Shown here: positions 22,601 through 32,827 of the stretch, piece after piece
Layout of the letters: each line of letters begins with the position of its first letter
How positions within the stretch are numbered: the first letter of the stretch is position 1
Assembly: GCA_025358925.1 (NCBI GenBank)
Contig: JANYHT010000050.1
Coordinates: 267,682 to 331,681, forward strand
Origin: Gemmatimonadaceae bacterium
Lineage (GTDB): Bacteria; Gemmatimonadota; Gemmatimonadetes; Gemmatimonadales; Gemmatimonadaceae
DNA: 64,000 bases
Reading direction: 5' to 3'
Program-made: the position numbers and the translations under genes
Notes under the pieces: model-generated
Seen by the model: only the letters and a program-made list of their open reading frames with translations
Told to the model about the DNA's origin: nothing
Database searches by the model: none

Positions 22601-22954
22601 GGACGTGATCCGAAGCTCGCCGATGCGGAGGCATTCCTGAAGGATATCGATGATGTCGAGAAGAAAGTGTTGGCGATCGAAGGGAAGCTGTACGACGTGG
22701 CGTTAACCGGCGCGCGCGAAGATGCATTTCGCACACCGAATCAGTTGTACGAAAAGCTGGCGTCCGTGGGCAGTGACGTGGCCGCATCGAGTGCGGACTT
22801 TCGCCCGACCGATCAACAGGGCGAGGTGTACGGGATGCTGCGCAAACAACTTGACGGATTAAAGACGCAGTTCAGCGCGCTCGTGGCAAACGATCTCACA
22901 GCATTTGCAGCAAAGGCCGCGAAGTTAGGATTGCCAGCATTGGTGCTGTTCTAA
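19631..22954 (+). CDS. VPS10/sortilin-type beta-propeller (BNR-like) exported protein
   Basis: Repeated S/T-x-D-x-G-x-T-W motifs (KSTNGGTRWTSI, RSTDAGRHWAHM, RTTDGGAQWKKV, VSLNDGGYWTEI); signal-like N-terminus; GTG start inferred. Confidence 0.88.
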   Translation: MTISSTIAFRGLRKQRKYVALLALSIIVSVIAARVTMAQRTPSTPAAPVLDTAFIKIPTWRFVGPDGNRVIAVTGVPGEYKTYYAGAASGGLFKSTNGGTRWTSITDSLRVASVSAIAVAPSDPNVVWFGTGETFLRSNVSIGDGIYRSTDAGRHWAHMGLENTGRIGRVIVHPTNANIVYAAAQGHGYGPQAERGLWRTTDGGAQWKKVLFVNDSTGIIDVAMDPTNPRVLFAASWQQYIVPWDKHSGGAGSGIWMSRDAGDTWVRLDGGADGQGWGKGLPKVGTMGKIGVGVARSDPQRLYALIEMKEPALYRSDDGGRTWRSVNRDHDLLERPQYYTRFGVSPVDAEKLFIVGVRFVGTLDGGVTKMPNAPRAGGDLHDIWWDPSDADRFMVGDDAGVGITIDGGKSFTRIALPNAQMYHVATDTKIPYNLYGNRQDGYSYGGPSNSRGSRSVGVWSAVGGCESGWALPDTIDGRTVWSGCYDAGLERFDLQTKMSRAVEPWPEAGYGVAPKDLKYRFQWTYPIHISPHDHNTVYVGSQFVHKTTNGGQSWTLISPDLSTNDSTKQQSSGGFVTDNLFVENVTVVFAIAESPLTKGLIWAGTMDGLLHVTRDGGATWTNISANVPGLPKWSTVSGIEPSKYDAGSAYIAVDAHLINDRDPYIYKTSDYGRTWTRISANLPKSVFGYVHVVREDPVRKGMLYAGTENALYVSLNDGGYWTEINGGLPHAPVSWLQVQGHFHDLVVATYGRGFWIADDISYLRTLADSLVAKPAAFLPMRAAYRFRKVSTPTTAPNSLVSGDDPPLAATLNYTIAVLPKDSTAKDSVRFRVYDASGAMIRKFSAAPALRGLNRALWDLRYEGPRKAKLRTAPPGNTSVRVVDSRPLVPWDLDLVGGQAGPLVAPGMYIVAMLWGRDTLRQSLEVRRDPNSEGTTADIAAQVTLALRIRDALNETVALIDESEWTRRGVEQLRSTLREKIKDAKEFGPSPGRDPKLADAEAFLKDIDDVEKKVLAIEGKLYDVALTGAREDAFRTPNQLYEKLASVGSDVAASSADFRPTDQQGEVYGMLRKQLDGLKTQFSALVANDLTAFAAKAAKLGLPALVLF

Positions 22955-22958
22955 CAAA

Positions 22959-23004
22959 CATGCGCAACGCGGGGTTTACAGCATCGGACCCCGCGTTGCG
23001 CATG
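22959..23004. terminator. bidirectional intrinsic terminator hairpin
   Basis: Perfect 17-bp stem CATGCGCAACGCGGGGT / ACCCCGCGTTGCGCATG between convergent genes. Confidence 0.75.
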
Positions 23005-23013
23005 CGAGACGTA

Positions 23014-23430
23014 CTAGTGCTTGGCGGGTGGCATCAGGACAGTATCGATGACGTGAATCACGCCATTCGATGCCGCGATATCCGTCGCGGTGACATGACT
23101 TGCGCCATTGAGCACAACCTTACCATCAACAACGGCGATCGTCACCTTGCTGCCTTCGACCGTGGCGGCCTCGTGCAGCGTTACAACGGTGGCGGCGGGC
23201 ACATTGCCCGCAATAACGTGATACGTGAGCACTGCGGTCAGCTTGGCCATGTCGGCGAGCAGCGCATTCAAGTCCGCAGCAGAGATCTTGGCGAATGCCG
23301 CGTCAGTTGGTGCTAAAACGGTGAACGGACCAGCGCTCTTGAGCGTGTTGATCAGGCCAGCGGCCGTGAGTGCGGTGGCGAGTGTCTTGAACGTGCCTGC
23401 GGCAACAGCCGTATCGATGATGTCGTGCAT
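23014..23430 (-). CDS. fasciclin domain protein
   Basis: [74 protein letters not shown]. Confidence 0.93.
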   Translation of the reverse strand: MHDIIDTAVAAGTFKTLATALTAAGLINTLKSAGPFTVLAPTDAAFAKISAADLNALLADMAKLTAVLTYHVIAGNVPAATVVTLHEAATVEGSKVTIAVVDGKVVLNGASHVTATDIAASNGVIHVIDTVLMPPAKH

Positions 23431-23548
23431 GAGATGCCTAGGTGTACGTGAGCTAAAAGAATGATTTGCAGCGGAATGCACGCGCTGCTCCTCGTCATAC
23501 AGATGGAATGCAATGCTTGGCGAAATAGTGCCCGAAAAATCGGTCACG

Positions 23549-24165
23549 TTACTTTTTTCGCAATACAGCTGAGACCGAATCGACCGCGCCGAGATAGGCT
23601 TGAATCAGGTCGCGATGGACCGTAATCATCAATTCGCTGCCGCTCCGTGCGTAAAACTTCACCGCCATGCTGTCACGGTTGGCCCGGAGCAACGCATCCG
23701 GAATGCGCGCGCCAAACGTTTCATACGGAGAGCAGTTGCTGCTGCGATAGCAGTTCTGATCATCGCGGGACACGCCCGATAGTTGCAACGGTTGCGAGAA
23801 ACCAACAGCTTGTGTGATGTCACCACTGCCTGGCACGAAGTACGTGCTCACGTACAAGCGGTGCGAGAGATCTGATGTGCCATCACGTCGCAGCACCGTG
23901 CGCATCCGTATGCAGTTTCTTCTGCAGCCCAGCCGACGACGGCTACCGTTGGCGAGCGCGTATACTCGCGCACCGCAACCGTTGGCGGTTCGACAATGGG
24001 CGCGACGTCGATCCTGTCGACAGCGGACGCGCGCTCGACGTCAGACGGTGTTGGTGCCGGGGCAACAAACGCCGGACTGGCACATCCAACAGCAATGCCG
24101 ACGGCTGCCGTGCATACGATCGAGCGGACGACGCTGTACGGTCCAAGAACATCGGTGCGCATGGT
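23549..24165 (-). pseudogene. hypothetical lipoprotein, frameshifted
   Basis: MRTDVLGPYSVVRSIVCTAAVGIAVGCASPAFVAPAPTPSD..VGWAAEETA in one frame, continued by ..RTVLRRDGTSDLSHRLYVSTYFVPGSGDITQAVGFSQPLQ.. in another near 23900. Confidence 0.5.
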
Positions 24166-24235
24166 GTGCTCTCGAGAACGACGGCGGTGTCGCAAATATT
24201 GCGAGCGCCCTTGAACATCGCCAGAGGCGCGACGC

Positions 24236-24712
24236 TCAGCTCGGTGCAAAGGCCACACGCCCTGTCAGGTAGCTGACCTCATCGTCGGTGGCATTCTTGA
24301 TCGGATCAAGCGACACATCGCTTGGAAATCCGTACGTCGCATCATAGGTCACGGCGGTCAATCTGCCCGGCACTCCTTGCGCGCTTCGCACCTCGTCAAA
24401 TAGTTGATCTACCGTACGAAAGCGTGTGAGCATCGCAGGCGCGACGTCCGCGTCGGTCGCGGCATCACGTGCGCGCACAACAACCCCGCCGGTCACGGTG
24501 ACGCGAAACACGGTACCACCCGTAGCGCAAAAACAGACGACCTGCTGGTCCATTGCGTAGCTATTCGACATAGGTCGCACCCGTTGCCACAGCGTCTGCG
24601 CAACGCCTACCGCGAGGGCCTCCGGACTCAATGCCACGTCTGCCGAGCACGCCTGCGTTGATGCGCTGGCCACTAAGACGCACATGACCATCCGTCGCGT
24701 TGGTCGACACAT
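24236..24712 (-). CDS. hypothetical exported protein (DUF6174-like)
   Basis: ..TLWQRVRPMSNSYAMDQQVVCFCATGGTVFRVTVTGGVVVRARDA..TVDQLFDEVRSA..TAVTYDATYGFPSDVSLDPIKNATDDEVSYLTGRV; family from memory. Confidence 0.7.
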   Translation of the reverse strand: MCRPTRRMVMCVLVASASTQACSADVALSPEALAVGVAQTLWQRVRPMSNSYAMDQQVVCFCATGGTVFRVTVTGGVVVRARDAATDADVAPAMLTRFRTVDQLFDEVRSAQGVPGRLTAVTYDATYGFPSDVSLDPIKNATDDEVSYLTGRVAFAPS

Positions 24713-24839
24713 CAACTGCACAAAATGAGACGTCGGTGCTCCGACGGTGCGGGGAAGTGAGTTCCGTGCTTTGCTTCGTGTGTCGTACCCTTGGGTTAGG
24801 ATCTGTGCCATTTAACAGCAAGGACGCGGATAAAACCGC

Positions 24840-25709
24840 CACAACCAACCGCGAATGGACGCGAATGGACGCGAATGAACTCCGAACAGGACGCGGCTCA
24901 ATCGCGTGATGTCGATGTCGCACTTGTTTATTTCTGAAACAGCGCAAAGTGATCTGCCTTTCGACACGACACGCGTAGTCGCACCGTCGCAATTCGCGTC
25001 ATTCGCGGTCTGCAGTTGCCGTTCGGTCACGCGCGCGCACGGCCATGGCGGCTGCGCTCAACGCACCGCCACAACCAACCGCGAATTACGCGAATGAGCT
25101 CCGATCGGGATCGGGCTGAATCGCGTGATGTCGATATCGTACTTTTTACTTTTAAAACAGTGCCAGCCAACCTGCCTTTCGACACGCCACGCGTAGTAGC
25201 ACCGTCGCAATTCGCGTCATTCGCGGCCTGCTGTTGTCGTTCGGTCACGCGCGCTCACGGCCATGGTGGCTGGGCTCACCGCACTGCAACAACCGACCGC
25301 GAATTTACGCGAATGAACGCGAATGAGCTCCGATCGGGATCGGGCGGAATCGCGTGATGTCGATGTCGTACTTTTTATTTTCAAAACAGTGCAAGGCAAA
25401 CTGCTTTTCGACAGGCCACGCGGAGTCGCACCGTCGCAATTCGCGGTCTGCAGTTGCCGTTCGGTCACGCGCGCTCACGGCCATGGTGGCTGCGCTCACC
25501 GCACTTCCACAACCGACCGCGAATGAACGCGAATAGACGCGAATGAGCTCCGATCGGGATCGGGGTGAATCGCGTGATGCCGATGTCGGATTTTCATTTT
25601 TTAAAAGAATGCCACGCGATCTGCCTTTCGACACGCCACGCGGAGTCGCACCGTCGCAATTCGCGTCATTCGCGGTCTGCAGTTGCCGTTCGGTCACGCG
25701 CGCTCACGG
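24840..25709. repeat. array of four ~220-bp tandem repeat units, each with an internal inverted-repeat-flanked core
   Basis: Word tcggtcacgc recurs at 25023, 25241, 25461, 25690 (spacing 218, 220, 229). Each unit has a left arm ccgcgaatKacgcgaatga, a core ..ctccgatcgggatcgggcKgaatcgcgtgatgtcgat..cctttcgacacgccacgcgNagtcgcaccgtcgc.. and a right arm aattcgcgtcattcgcgg (reverse complement of the left). Confidence 0.9.
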
Positions 25710-26267
25710 TCGGGGTGCGGAAAGACCACGTTGCTTTCAATTCTTGGTCTGCTGGATTCGCCAAGTGGTGGCGAGTATGTGTTGGCTGGAGAGCGTGTCG
25801 CGCAATTGTCCCCGGTCGAGCGGGCGCGTGTGCGCAATCGACAAATCGGTTTTATTTTTCAGGCCTTTAATCTGATCGGCGACTTAAGCGTGTTTGAAAA
25901 CGTAGAGCTACCGCTCACGTACCGTGACATGCCAGCGAGTGAACGCAAGGATCGCGTCAACGCCGCGCTGGAGCGTGTACAGATGTCGCATCGCGCGAAG
26001 CACTTTCCGGCACCATTGAGTGGCGGTCAACAGCAGCGTGTCGCGGTAGCGCGCGCGGTCGCGGGCGATCCGGCAATTCTCTTGGCCGATGAGCCGACGG
26101 GAAATCTCGACTCCAAAAACGGGGAAGCGGTGATGGATCTGCTTCGTGAACTCAACCAAAATGGCAGCACGGTGTGCATGGTCACGCACGACTCACGGTA
26201 TGCGCAGCACGCCGATCGCGAAGTCGCACTGTTTGATGGACGGGTGGTGGAGGCGGTGCCCGTTTAG
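25710..26267 (+). pseudogene. ABC transporter ATP-binding protein (MacB/LolD-like), 5'-truncated inside the Walker A motif
   Basis: Homology begins at SGCGKTTLLSILGLLDSPSGGEYVLAGERV; Q-loop, SGGQQQRVAVARAVAGDPAILLADEPTGNLD present; upstream bases belong to repeat unit 4, so the first ~40 residues are absent. Confidence 0.75.
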
Positions 26268-26276
26268 TTTTGTTGC

Positions 26277-29200
26277 ATGACGCACGACACCCCACAATTC
26301 GACGCGCGCGCTGCCCAATCGCTTGTGCGTTCAGTGTACGGACTCGAGGCAACGGCGCGCACGCTGACCAGTGAGCGCGATCAAAATTTCTTGCTTGCGA
26401 CCGGAGGCGTCCCGTTCGCGGTATTGAAAATTGCAAATGCCGCCGAGCGCCGTGAATTTCTAGCCGCGCAGCAGGCGGCGATGGCGCACGTTGCGCGGTC
26501 ATTTGCACTAGCACCCCACGTGCTTCCGACGCTTGATGGTGACTTGCTTGCTTTGACACGCGCTCCAAACGCACAATCGCACCTCGTCTGGATGGTGTCG
26601 CTTTTGCCTGGCGTGGCCCTCGACGATGTTCGACATCGTACAACCGGCTTGTGGGAGCATTTTGGCGCAACAGTGGCGCAACTGACGAATGCATTCGTCG
26701 GGTTTGACGATCCGACCACGCATCGTGAATTGCAATGGGACCTCGCGCGTGGTCGCACCGTGATTGACGATCATCGATCGCGATTGACTAACGTGGCACT
26801 GGCGGAGACCGTCGACGCACTTATGGTGCGTTTTGATCGGCACACCGCGCCGCTGCTATCGACGTTGCCGTGTAGCGTGATCCACAATGACCTGAACGAC
26901 TACAACGTGCTGGTGGGTGGCGAGGAGGGTCACGATCACCGCGTGGTCGGCGTGATTGATTTTGGCGACATGCTGCACAGTTATACCATCGGTGAGCTCG
27001 CGATTGCCGCCGCATATGCGGTGCTTGACGCGGCGGATCCGCTGTCGGTGCTGTGGCACATGGTGCATGGCTATCATGCGGTGCGGCCAATGAGCGAACA
27101 GGAGATGACGTCGTTTTTTGGACTCGTTATCTTGCGATTGTGCACGAGTGCCGTACTCGCAGCGTTCCAGCAGAGCGCGCATCCAGAGAATGCATATCTA
27201 AGCGTGAGCCAGGCGTCCATTGAACGAACGCTGCCACGCCTTGCTCGCATTCCGTTTGCGTTTGCGGCGGCCACAGTACGTAGCGCGTGTGGACGTGAGC
27301 CAATTGCCACGAGCGTGGGCATTCGACAATGGCTTACCGCGAATAGTGGAACGTTTGCGCCGGTTTTGGGCATCGATTTACAATGTGTATCGTCGATCGT
27401 GCTCGACTTGAGCATTGGCAGCGCACTAATTCATGGCGATGTTACACAGAACGCAGAGCCCGCACTTACGCAGCGCGTGTTCGCCGCTATGCAGGATGCG
27501 AAGGTTGCGGTCGCGATTGGACGCTACGATGAAGCACGCTTGCTATATGTGACACCGGCCTTTGCGTCGGGCGACGGCACGCTGCAGGAGCACCGCATTA
27601 TTCACATTGGGCTCGATCTCTTCGCGGAAGCGGGCACGCCGGTGTACGCGCCAATTGATGGTGTGGTACACGCAGCCGACACCCAGTTGCAGCCGTTGGA
27701 TTACGGTGGTGTGATTGTGCTGCGACACGTGACCGAAAACGATACGGAATTTTTCACGCTGTATGGCCACTTGAGTCATGCATCTGCTACTGCACTACAC
27801 GTTGGTCAACGCATACTGCGCGGTGAACGCATCGCGTCGCTGGGTGCCCCAGCGGAAAACGGCGGATGGACGCCACATCTCCACTTGCAAATCATTACCG
27901 ACTTTCTGGAGCTTGGTAGTGATTTTCCGGGAGTAGGGACACCGAGTCGGCGCGACGTGTGGCGCAGTATTTCGCCGGACGCGAATCTCATTGTCGGCGT
28001 ACCCGCGGCGCACTTTCCAGCGGCGACGCTAGCGAAAAGTGTCGTCAGTGCAAAGCGTCGCGCGTTTGTTGGGCTGAGTGTTCGCGTCGCGTACCACGAT
28101 CCAGTGAGGATTGTGCGTGGGTGGCGTCAATATTTATTTGACGACGATGGGCGCCGTTTTCTCGACGCGTACAATAATGTGCCCCATGTTGGACACGCGC
28201 ATCCGCACGTGGTCGCCGCTGCTGCGCGACAGATGTCGGTGCTCAATACGAATACGCGATATTTGCACGACGGACTTGAGGAATACGCGGAACGATTGAC
28301 GACTACGCTACCCGAACCATTGCGTGTGTGCTTTCTACTGAACTCGGCCAGCGAAGCAAACGAACTCGCGGTACGACTTGCGCGCACGTTTACTGGGCAG
28401 CGTGACATGGTGGTTTTGGACGCTGCGTATCACGGCAACACGAGTACGCTGGTGGACATGAGCCCGTACAAGCACGCTGGGCCGGGAGGGCAGGGCGCTC
28501 CTGACTGGGTGCATGTCGCTCCACTTCCCGACGACTATCGAGGCGCGTACAAGCGGAGCGATTCGAATGCGGGCGTGCAGTATGCGAACGAACTCTCGCT
28601 CGTGCTTGATGCTGTTCACGAACGTGGTCGTCGCATCGCGGGATTCATCGCGGAGTCATGCCCCAGCGTTGGCGGACAAATCGTATTCCCCGACGGCTAC
28701 CTGTCGGCTGCATACGCGCATGTGCGACGCGCAGGTGGCGTGTGCATTGCGGACGAAGTGCAGACCGGTCTCGGTCGTATCGGCTCGCACTTTTGGGCGT
28801 TTGCATCGCAAGGTGTTGTGCCCGATATCGTGGTCATGGGCAAACCACTCGGCAATGGACATCCACTGGCCGCGGTGGTTACGACACGCGAAATCGCCGA
28901 CGCATTTAACAACGGCATGGAATTTTTCAGCACGTTTGGCGGCAATACCGTTTCGTGCGCTGTGGGGAATGCCGTACTGGATGTCGTGCGCGATGATGAA
29001 CTGCAGTCGCATGCGCAACAGGTGGGTGGTCACATGCTGCGCGATTTACAAGCACTTGCCAACCGACACGAACTAATCGGCGATGTGCGTGGGTCAGGAC
29101 TATTTCTCGGCGTTGAACTGGTGCGAGATCGCGCCACGCTCGCGCCAGCTCCAGATGAAGCGACGTACGTGGCGAACCGCATGCGTGCTGAGGGAATTCT

Positions 29201-29327
29201 GCTTGGCACCGATGGTCCGCATCACAACGTGGTAAAGATCCGCCCGCCGATGCCGTTTGACGCGGACAACGGCGCGGAGCTGGTCGCGATGTTGGATCGC
29301 GTGCTGGGAGAGTTGCGTCCCGCGTGA
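26277..29327 (+). CDS. trifunctional fusion: APH-like kinase, M23 peptidase-like domain, class III aminotransferase-fold PLP enzyme
   Basis: 1016 aa; kinase ..[26 protein letters not shown]23-like ..[57 protein letters not shown] ..[64 protein letters not shown]. Confidence 0.92.
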   Translation: MTHDTPQFDARAAQSLVRSVYGLEATARTLTSERDQNFLLATGGVPFAVLKIANAAERREFLAAQQAAMAHVARSFALAPHVLPTLDGDLLALTRAPNAQSHLVWMVSLLPGVALDDVRHRTTGLWEHFGATVAQLTNAFVGFDDPTTHRELQWDLARGRTVIDDHRSRLTNVALAETVDALMVRFDRHTAPLLSTLPCSVIHNDLNDYNVLVGGEEGHDHRVVGVIDFGDMLHSYTIGELAIAAAYAVLDAADPLSVLWHMVHGYHAVRPMSEQEMTSFFGLVILRLCTSAVLAAFQQSAHPENAYLSVSQASIERTLPRLARIPFAFAAATVRSACGREPIATSVGIRQWLTANSGTFAPVLGIDLQCVSSIVLDLSIGSALIHGDVTQNAEPALTQRVFAAMQDAKVAVAIGRYDEARLLYVTPAFASGDGTLQEHRIIHIGLDLFAEAGTPVYAPIDGVVHAADTQLQPLDYGGVIVLRHVTENDTEFFTLYGHLSHASATALHVGQRILRGERIASLGAPAENGGWTPHLHLQIITDFLELGSDFPGVGTPSRRDVWRSISPDANLIVGVPAAHFPAATLAKSVVSAKRRAFVGLSVRVAYHDPVRIVRGWRQYLFDDDGRRFLDAYNNVPHVGHAHPHVVAAAARQMSVLNTNTRYLHDGLEEYAERLTTTLPEPLRVCFLLNSASEANELAVRLARTFTGQRDMVVLDAAYHGNTSTLVDMSPYKHAGPGGQGAPDWVHVAPLPDDYRGAYKRSDSNAGVQYANELSLVLDAVHERGRRIAGFIAESCPSVGGQIVFPDGYLSAAYAHVRRAGGVCIADEVQTGLGRIGSHFWAFASQGVVPDIVVMGKPLGNGHPLAAVVTTREIADAFNNGMEFFSTFGGNTVSCAVGNAVLDVVRDDELQSHAQQVGGHMLRDLQALANRHELIGDVRGSGLFLGVELVRDRATLAPAPDEATYVANRMRAEGILLGTDGPHHNVVKIRPPMPFDADNGAELVAMLDRVLGELRPA

Positions 29328-29482
29328 GGCTTAGAGAGCTTCCGAACATGATGGTTTGTCATGCATGGTGCGGAAACAGAAGCACCTGCGTTTTCGCCTG
29401 CACATGCGCCATGTCACCGTTGGTCTTCACGACGTGCGAAAGTCGCTGTATTTTCAAGCTACCTCATCTCTCCGGATATTTG

Positions 29483-30988
29483 ATGGCATCGCGAAACAGT
29501 AGTCGAACGCAACTGCTCGTTGTGCTTTTGCTTGCTGCGCCGTGCGTAGCCGCGCAAACGCAAGAACCCGTTGACCGCGCCATGATTGCGCGCATCACCG
29601 CCGAGGCAAATGATCGGTCACATGTGGGCGAAACGTTTAACTATTTCGTCAACATCATCGGCGGACGACTTGCAGGCTCGCGCGCGCACAAAGCGTCGGC
29701 AGAGTATGCGCGAGCGAAGCTCACCGAGTGGGGACTAAAAGATTCGCACTTCGAGGCATTCCCGTTTGGTCGCGGTTGGGAGCTGCAGCAATTCACGTTG
29801 GAAATGACGGGCCCACGATACTTCCCGATCACTGGTTTTCCCGAGGCCTGGACGCCAAGTACGAAAGGAGTGATCACAGCACCCGCTATCTATTTGGGCG
29901 ATAAAAGCGTCGCGGAAATCGAAGCCATGGGTGAGAAGCTCAAGGGTGCGATTGTACTCGCGCAAAAGCCGCAAGTTGCATTTATTCGCCGTGATCGTTT
30001 GCAACCAGCGACGAATGTTGACGCCGTGCGCAGCGGCGCTCCTCCCTCCGAACGCAGTGAATACACAACACCATTGCGTACAATGGAGCCCATCCTTCGC
30101 AAGTATGGTGCGGCCGCTGTGCTGCGAGCGAGTCAGGGCGAGCACGGCACTTTCTTCGTACAAGGCGGCTCGCGAACCACCGCCCCAGATGCCACACCAA
30201 GCGTTGTTGTGGTCGCCGAGCAATACAACATGATGGTGAACGCGCTGCTTGGTGGGCTGCCCGTGCAATTGCGTCTTGCGCTTCAGGTCCAATTCAGCAG
30301 CGCAGATACGAATAGTTACAACGTGATCGCTGAAATTCCGGGTAGCGATCCAGTCATTGGCAAAGAAGTGGTGTTGATCGGTGCGCATTTAGATTCGTGG
30401 CATTCGGCTACGGGCGCTACTGACAACGCGGACGCGGTATCGGCTGCCATGGAGTCGATGCGCATTTTGCAGGCGCTCCACATCACACCACGTCGCACGA
30501 TTCGCATTGCGATTTGGAGTGGCGAAGAGGAAGGGCTCCTTGGATCGCTTGCGTATGCGACATCACACTTCGCCGGCGCATCGAACAAGGCCGCGTTTGA
30601 CAACTTGTCGGTGTACTTAAATGACGATCCGGGCACTGGACCAACGTATGGGTTCTACATGGAAAACAACGAACCGGCAAAGGCTATTTTCGACGCGTGG
30701 CTTGAACCGCTCAAGTCGCAGGGAACGGTCAAGAATGTGATAGGCCCGATCCCCAGTACCGATCACTTGAGCTTCACGCGATTCGGACTGCCAGCATTTA
30801 CCGCAATAAAGGACTACGATACGTACGACGTGCGGGAGCACCACACCAACGCCGACTTTGCCGAACGCGTGAGCGAGGCCGGGCTCAGGCAGAGCGCGAT
30901 TGTGATGGCCACGTTCGCATATCACGCGGCAATGCGGAACGAGAAAATTCCGCGCGTGTCATTGGTAACCGCGACTCCGCCTCGCTGA
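29483..30988 (+). CDS. M28 family zinc peptidase, exported
   Basis: Signal peptide; ..VVLIGAHLDSWHSATGATDNADAVSAAMESMRIL..RTIRIAIWSGEEEGLLGSLAY.. Confidence 0.9.
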   Translation: MASRNSSRTQLLVVLLLAAPCVAAQTQEPVDRAMIARITAEANDRSHVGETFNYFVNIIGGRLAGSRAHKASAEYARAKLTEWGLKDSHFEAFPFGRGWELQQFTLEMTGPRYFPITGFPEAWTPSTKGVITAPAIYLGDKSVAEIEAMGEKLKGAIVLAQKPQVAFIRRDRLQPATNVDAVRSGAPPSERSEYTTPLRTMEPILRKYGAAAVLRASQGEHGTFFVQGGSRTTAPDATPSVVVVAEQYNMMVNALLGGLPVQLRLALQVQFSSADTNSYNVIAEIPGSDPVIGKEVVLIGAHLDSWHSATGATDNADAVSAAMESMRILQALHITPRRTIRIAIWSGEEEGLLGSLAYATSHFAGASNKAAFDNLSVYLNDDPGTGPTYGFYMENNEPAKAIFDAWLEPLKSQGTVKNVIGPIPSTDHLSFTRFGLPAFTAIKDYDTYDVREHHTNADFAERVSEAGLRQSAIVMATFAYHAAMRNEKIPRVSLVTATPPR

Positions 30989-31023
30989 CCCTTAGGTCGA
31001 GCACGATACCCGTGCTGTGCCGT

Positions 31024-32667
31024 CTACGTTGCGAGATAATCCACGTAGTCGGGATGATACATCTGCGAATTGATGTATCCTGGCAAATCCGACGGGCGGG
31101 GCATCTTGGTTAATCTACGAGCGAAGACAACGTCCGCCACGGCAATCGCAATGGAGGTGGACACTTCGCGGATGCGACTGAGATCGGGATAGATGCGACC
31201 GAGCGCCATATCCTCGTCCGTCACGCATGCGGCCAACGTCTTTGCCGCAACGAAAAACATTTCGTTGGTCACACGTGTTGCTTCCGTTGCCACCACACCG
31301 AGTCCAACGCCAGGAAAAATGTATGCATTGTTTCCTTGGCCTGGCACATGCACCCGACCGCTGTGCGTGACTGGAGCGAACGGACTACCACTCGCAAAAA
31401 TTGCACGACCGTCACTCCACGCATACGCCTCCTCAGCCGTGCATTCTGACTGCGACGTCGGATTTGACAGCGCGAGGATAATTGGACGCGCATTGTGCTG
31501 TGCCATCGCGGCCACAATCGGCTGTGAAAACGCGCTTGCTCTTCCTGACACACCAATGAGCGCGTGCGGTTTCAGAATTTCCACCGCCGTCAACAGGTCA
31601 GCGACCGGCAAATGCTCGTGTGCGAAGCGCACTTTGTGATCCACAAGATCACTGCGGTCCTGCACGACCAATCCTTTCGAATCCATAAACCAACATTGCC
31701 GATGCGCTGCCGCATTCGACACGCCCTCGGCCTTGAGCGCCTCAACAATAAGATCGCCGATGCCGATCCCAGCCTCACCTGCACCGAGAAAGAGGAATCG
31801 CATGTCCGTGAGTTTCACGCCCGTCATGCGCGACGCGGAGTAGAGGCCCGCGAGTACCACGCCCGCCGTGCCTTGGATGTCGTCGTTAAACATGCAAATG
31901 TCGTCGCGATATTTCTGTAAGAATCGAAATGCATTGGAGTTGCCGAAATCCTCAAATTGCAGGCATGCGTGCGGATACAACTCTTGGACCGCCGACACAA
32001 ACTCGTCAACAAGCTCTGCATAGGCCGGTCCACGCAACCGCGGCACCGCACGGCCAATGTAGTTTGGATTGTCGAGCAACGAGTCGTTGTTTGTACCGAC
32101 ATCAAGCGTGACGGGCATACACTGTGCCGGATGAATTCCAGCGCACGCGGTATAGAGCGACAGTTTGCCAACCGGAATTCCCATACCATTCGCGCCGAGG
32201 TCGCCCAGCCCCAAAATGCGTTCACCGTCAGTGACGACGATCATGCGGATGTCCGTGTACGGCCAATTCCGCATCACACTAATGACATGCCCGCGGTCTT
32301 CGGAGGTCAGATACAGCCCGCGCGAACGTCGAAAAATTTCGCCCCATCGCTGACAAGCGAGTCCCACCGTGGGTGTGTAGATAATGGGCATCATCTCCAC
32401 CAAGTTGTTAATGATCACTTGGTAGTACAGCGCCTCGTTCCGATCCAAAACGGAAAGCAAATCAAGATATTTTCCTAAATCGGTCGGTTCGTGGCGCACG
32501 CTCTCAAGCACGCGGCGCTGTTGTTCGTGCTGTGTCATCACACGTGGCGGGAGCAATCCTCGGAGCCCAAGTGCATCACGTTCAGCAGCGGAAAAACTGG
32601 TGCCTTTATTGAGCAGAGGATCCTGCAACAGCGCCGCGCCACGTTTGGTGGGGGTGTATTTCGTCAT
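31024..32667 (-). CDS. maeA: NAD-dependent malic enzyme
   Basis: ..EMMPIIYTPTVGLACQRWGEIFRRSRGLYLT..TDGERILGLGDLGANGMGIPVGKLSLYTACAGI..FNDDIQGTAGVVLAGL.. Confidence 0.93.
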   Translation of the reverse strand: MTKYTPTKRGAALLQDPLLNKGTSFSAAERDALGLRGLLPPRVMTQHEQQRRVLESVRHEPTDLGKYLDLLSVLDRNEALYYQVIINNLVEMMPIIYTPTVGLACQRWGEIFRRSRGLYLTSEDRGHVISVMRNWPYTDIRMIVVTDGERILGLGDLGANGMGIPVGKLSLYTACAGIHPAQCMPVTLDVGTNNDSLLDNPNYIGRAVPRLRGPAYAELVDEFVSAVQELYPHACLQFEDFGNSNAFRFLQKYRDDICMFNDDIQGTAGVVLAGLYSASRMTGVKLTDMRFLFLGAGEAGIGIGDLIVEALKAEGVSNAAAHRQCWFMDSKGLVVQDRSDLVDHKVRFAHEHLPVADLLTAVEILKPHALIGVSGRASAFSQPIVAAMAQHNARPIILALSNPTSQSECTAEEAYAWSDGRAIFASGSPFAPVTHSGRVHVPGQGNNAYIFPGVGLGVVATEATRVTNEMFFVAAKTLAACVTDEDMALGRIYPDLSRIREVSTSIAIAVADVVFARRLTKMPRPSDLPGYINSQMYHPDYVDYLAT

Positions 32668-32827
32668 GGTTGGACGATAGAAGTGTGTGTCGTGCCAACC
32701 AAAGTGTGCACGCGGGTGAGGCGCTTGGCGAGGGGAACGGGCAATTGCGGTGGGACACGATGCGCGATCATCGCATACTGTTCAGGAGATCACGTTTCGT
32801 CGACCGACCTTTGAGGAGAGAGAGGGC

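Noticed and set aside
24840-25709. Possible CRISPR array
   Set aside because: Units are ~220 bp with conserved linkers rather than 23-47 bp repeats with unique spacers, and no cas genes are near.
24812-25875. Series of small ORFs (MTERQLQTANDANCDGATTR..., MSSDRDRAESRD...) across 24.8-25.9 kb
   Set aside because: They are translations of the repeat units, including both palindromic arms; similarity among them reflects the DNA repeat, not a protein family.
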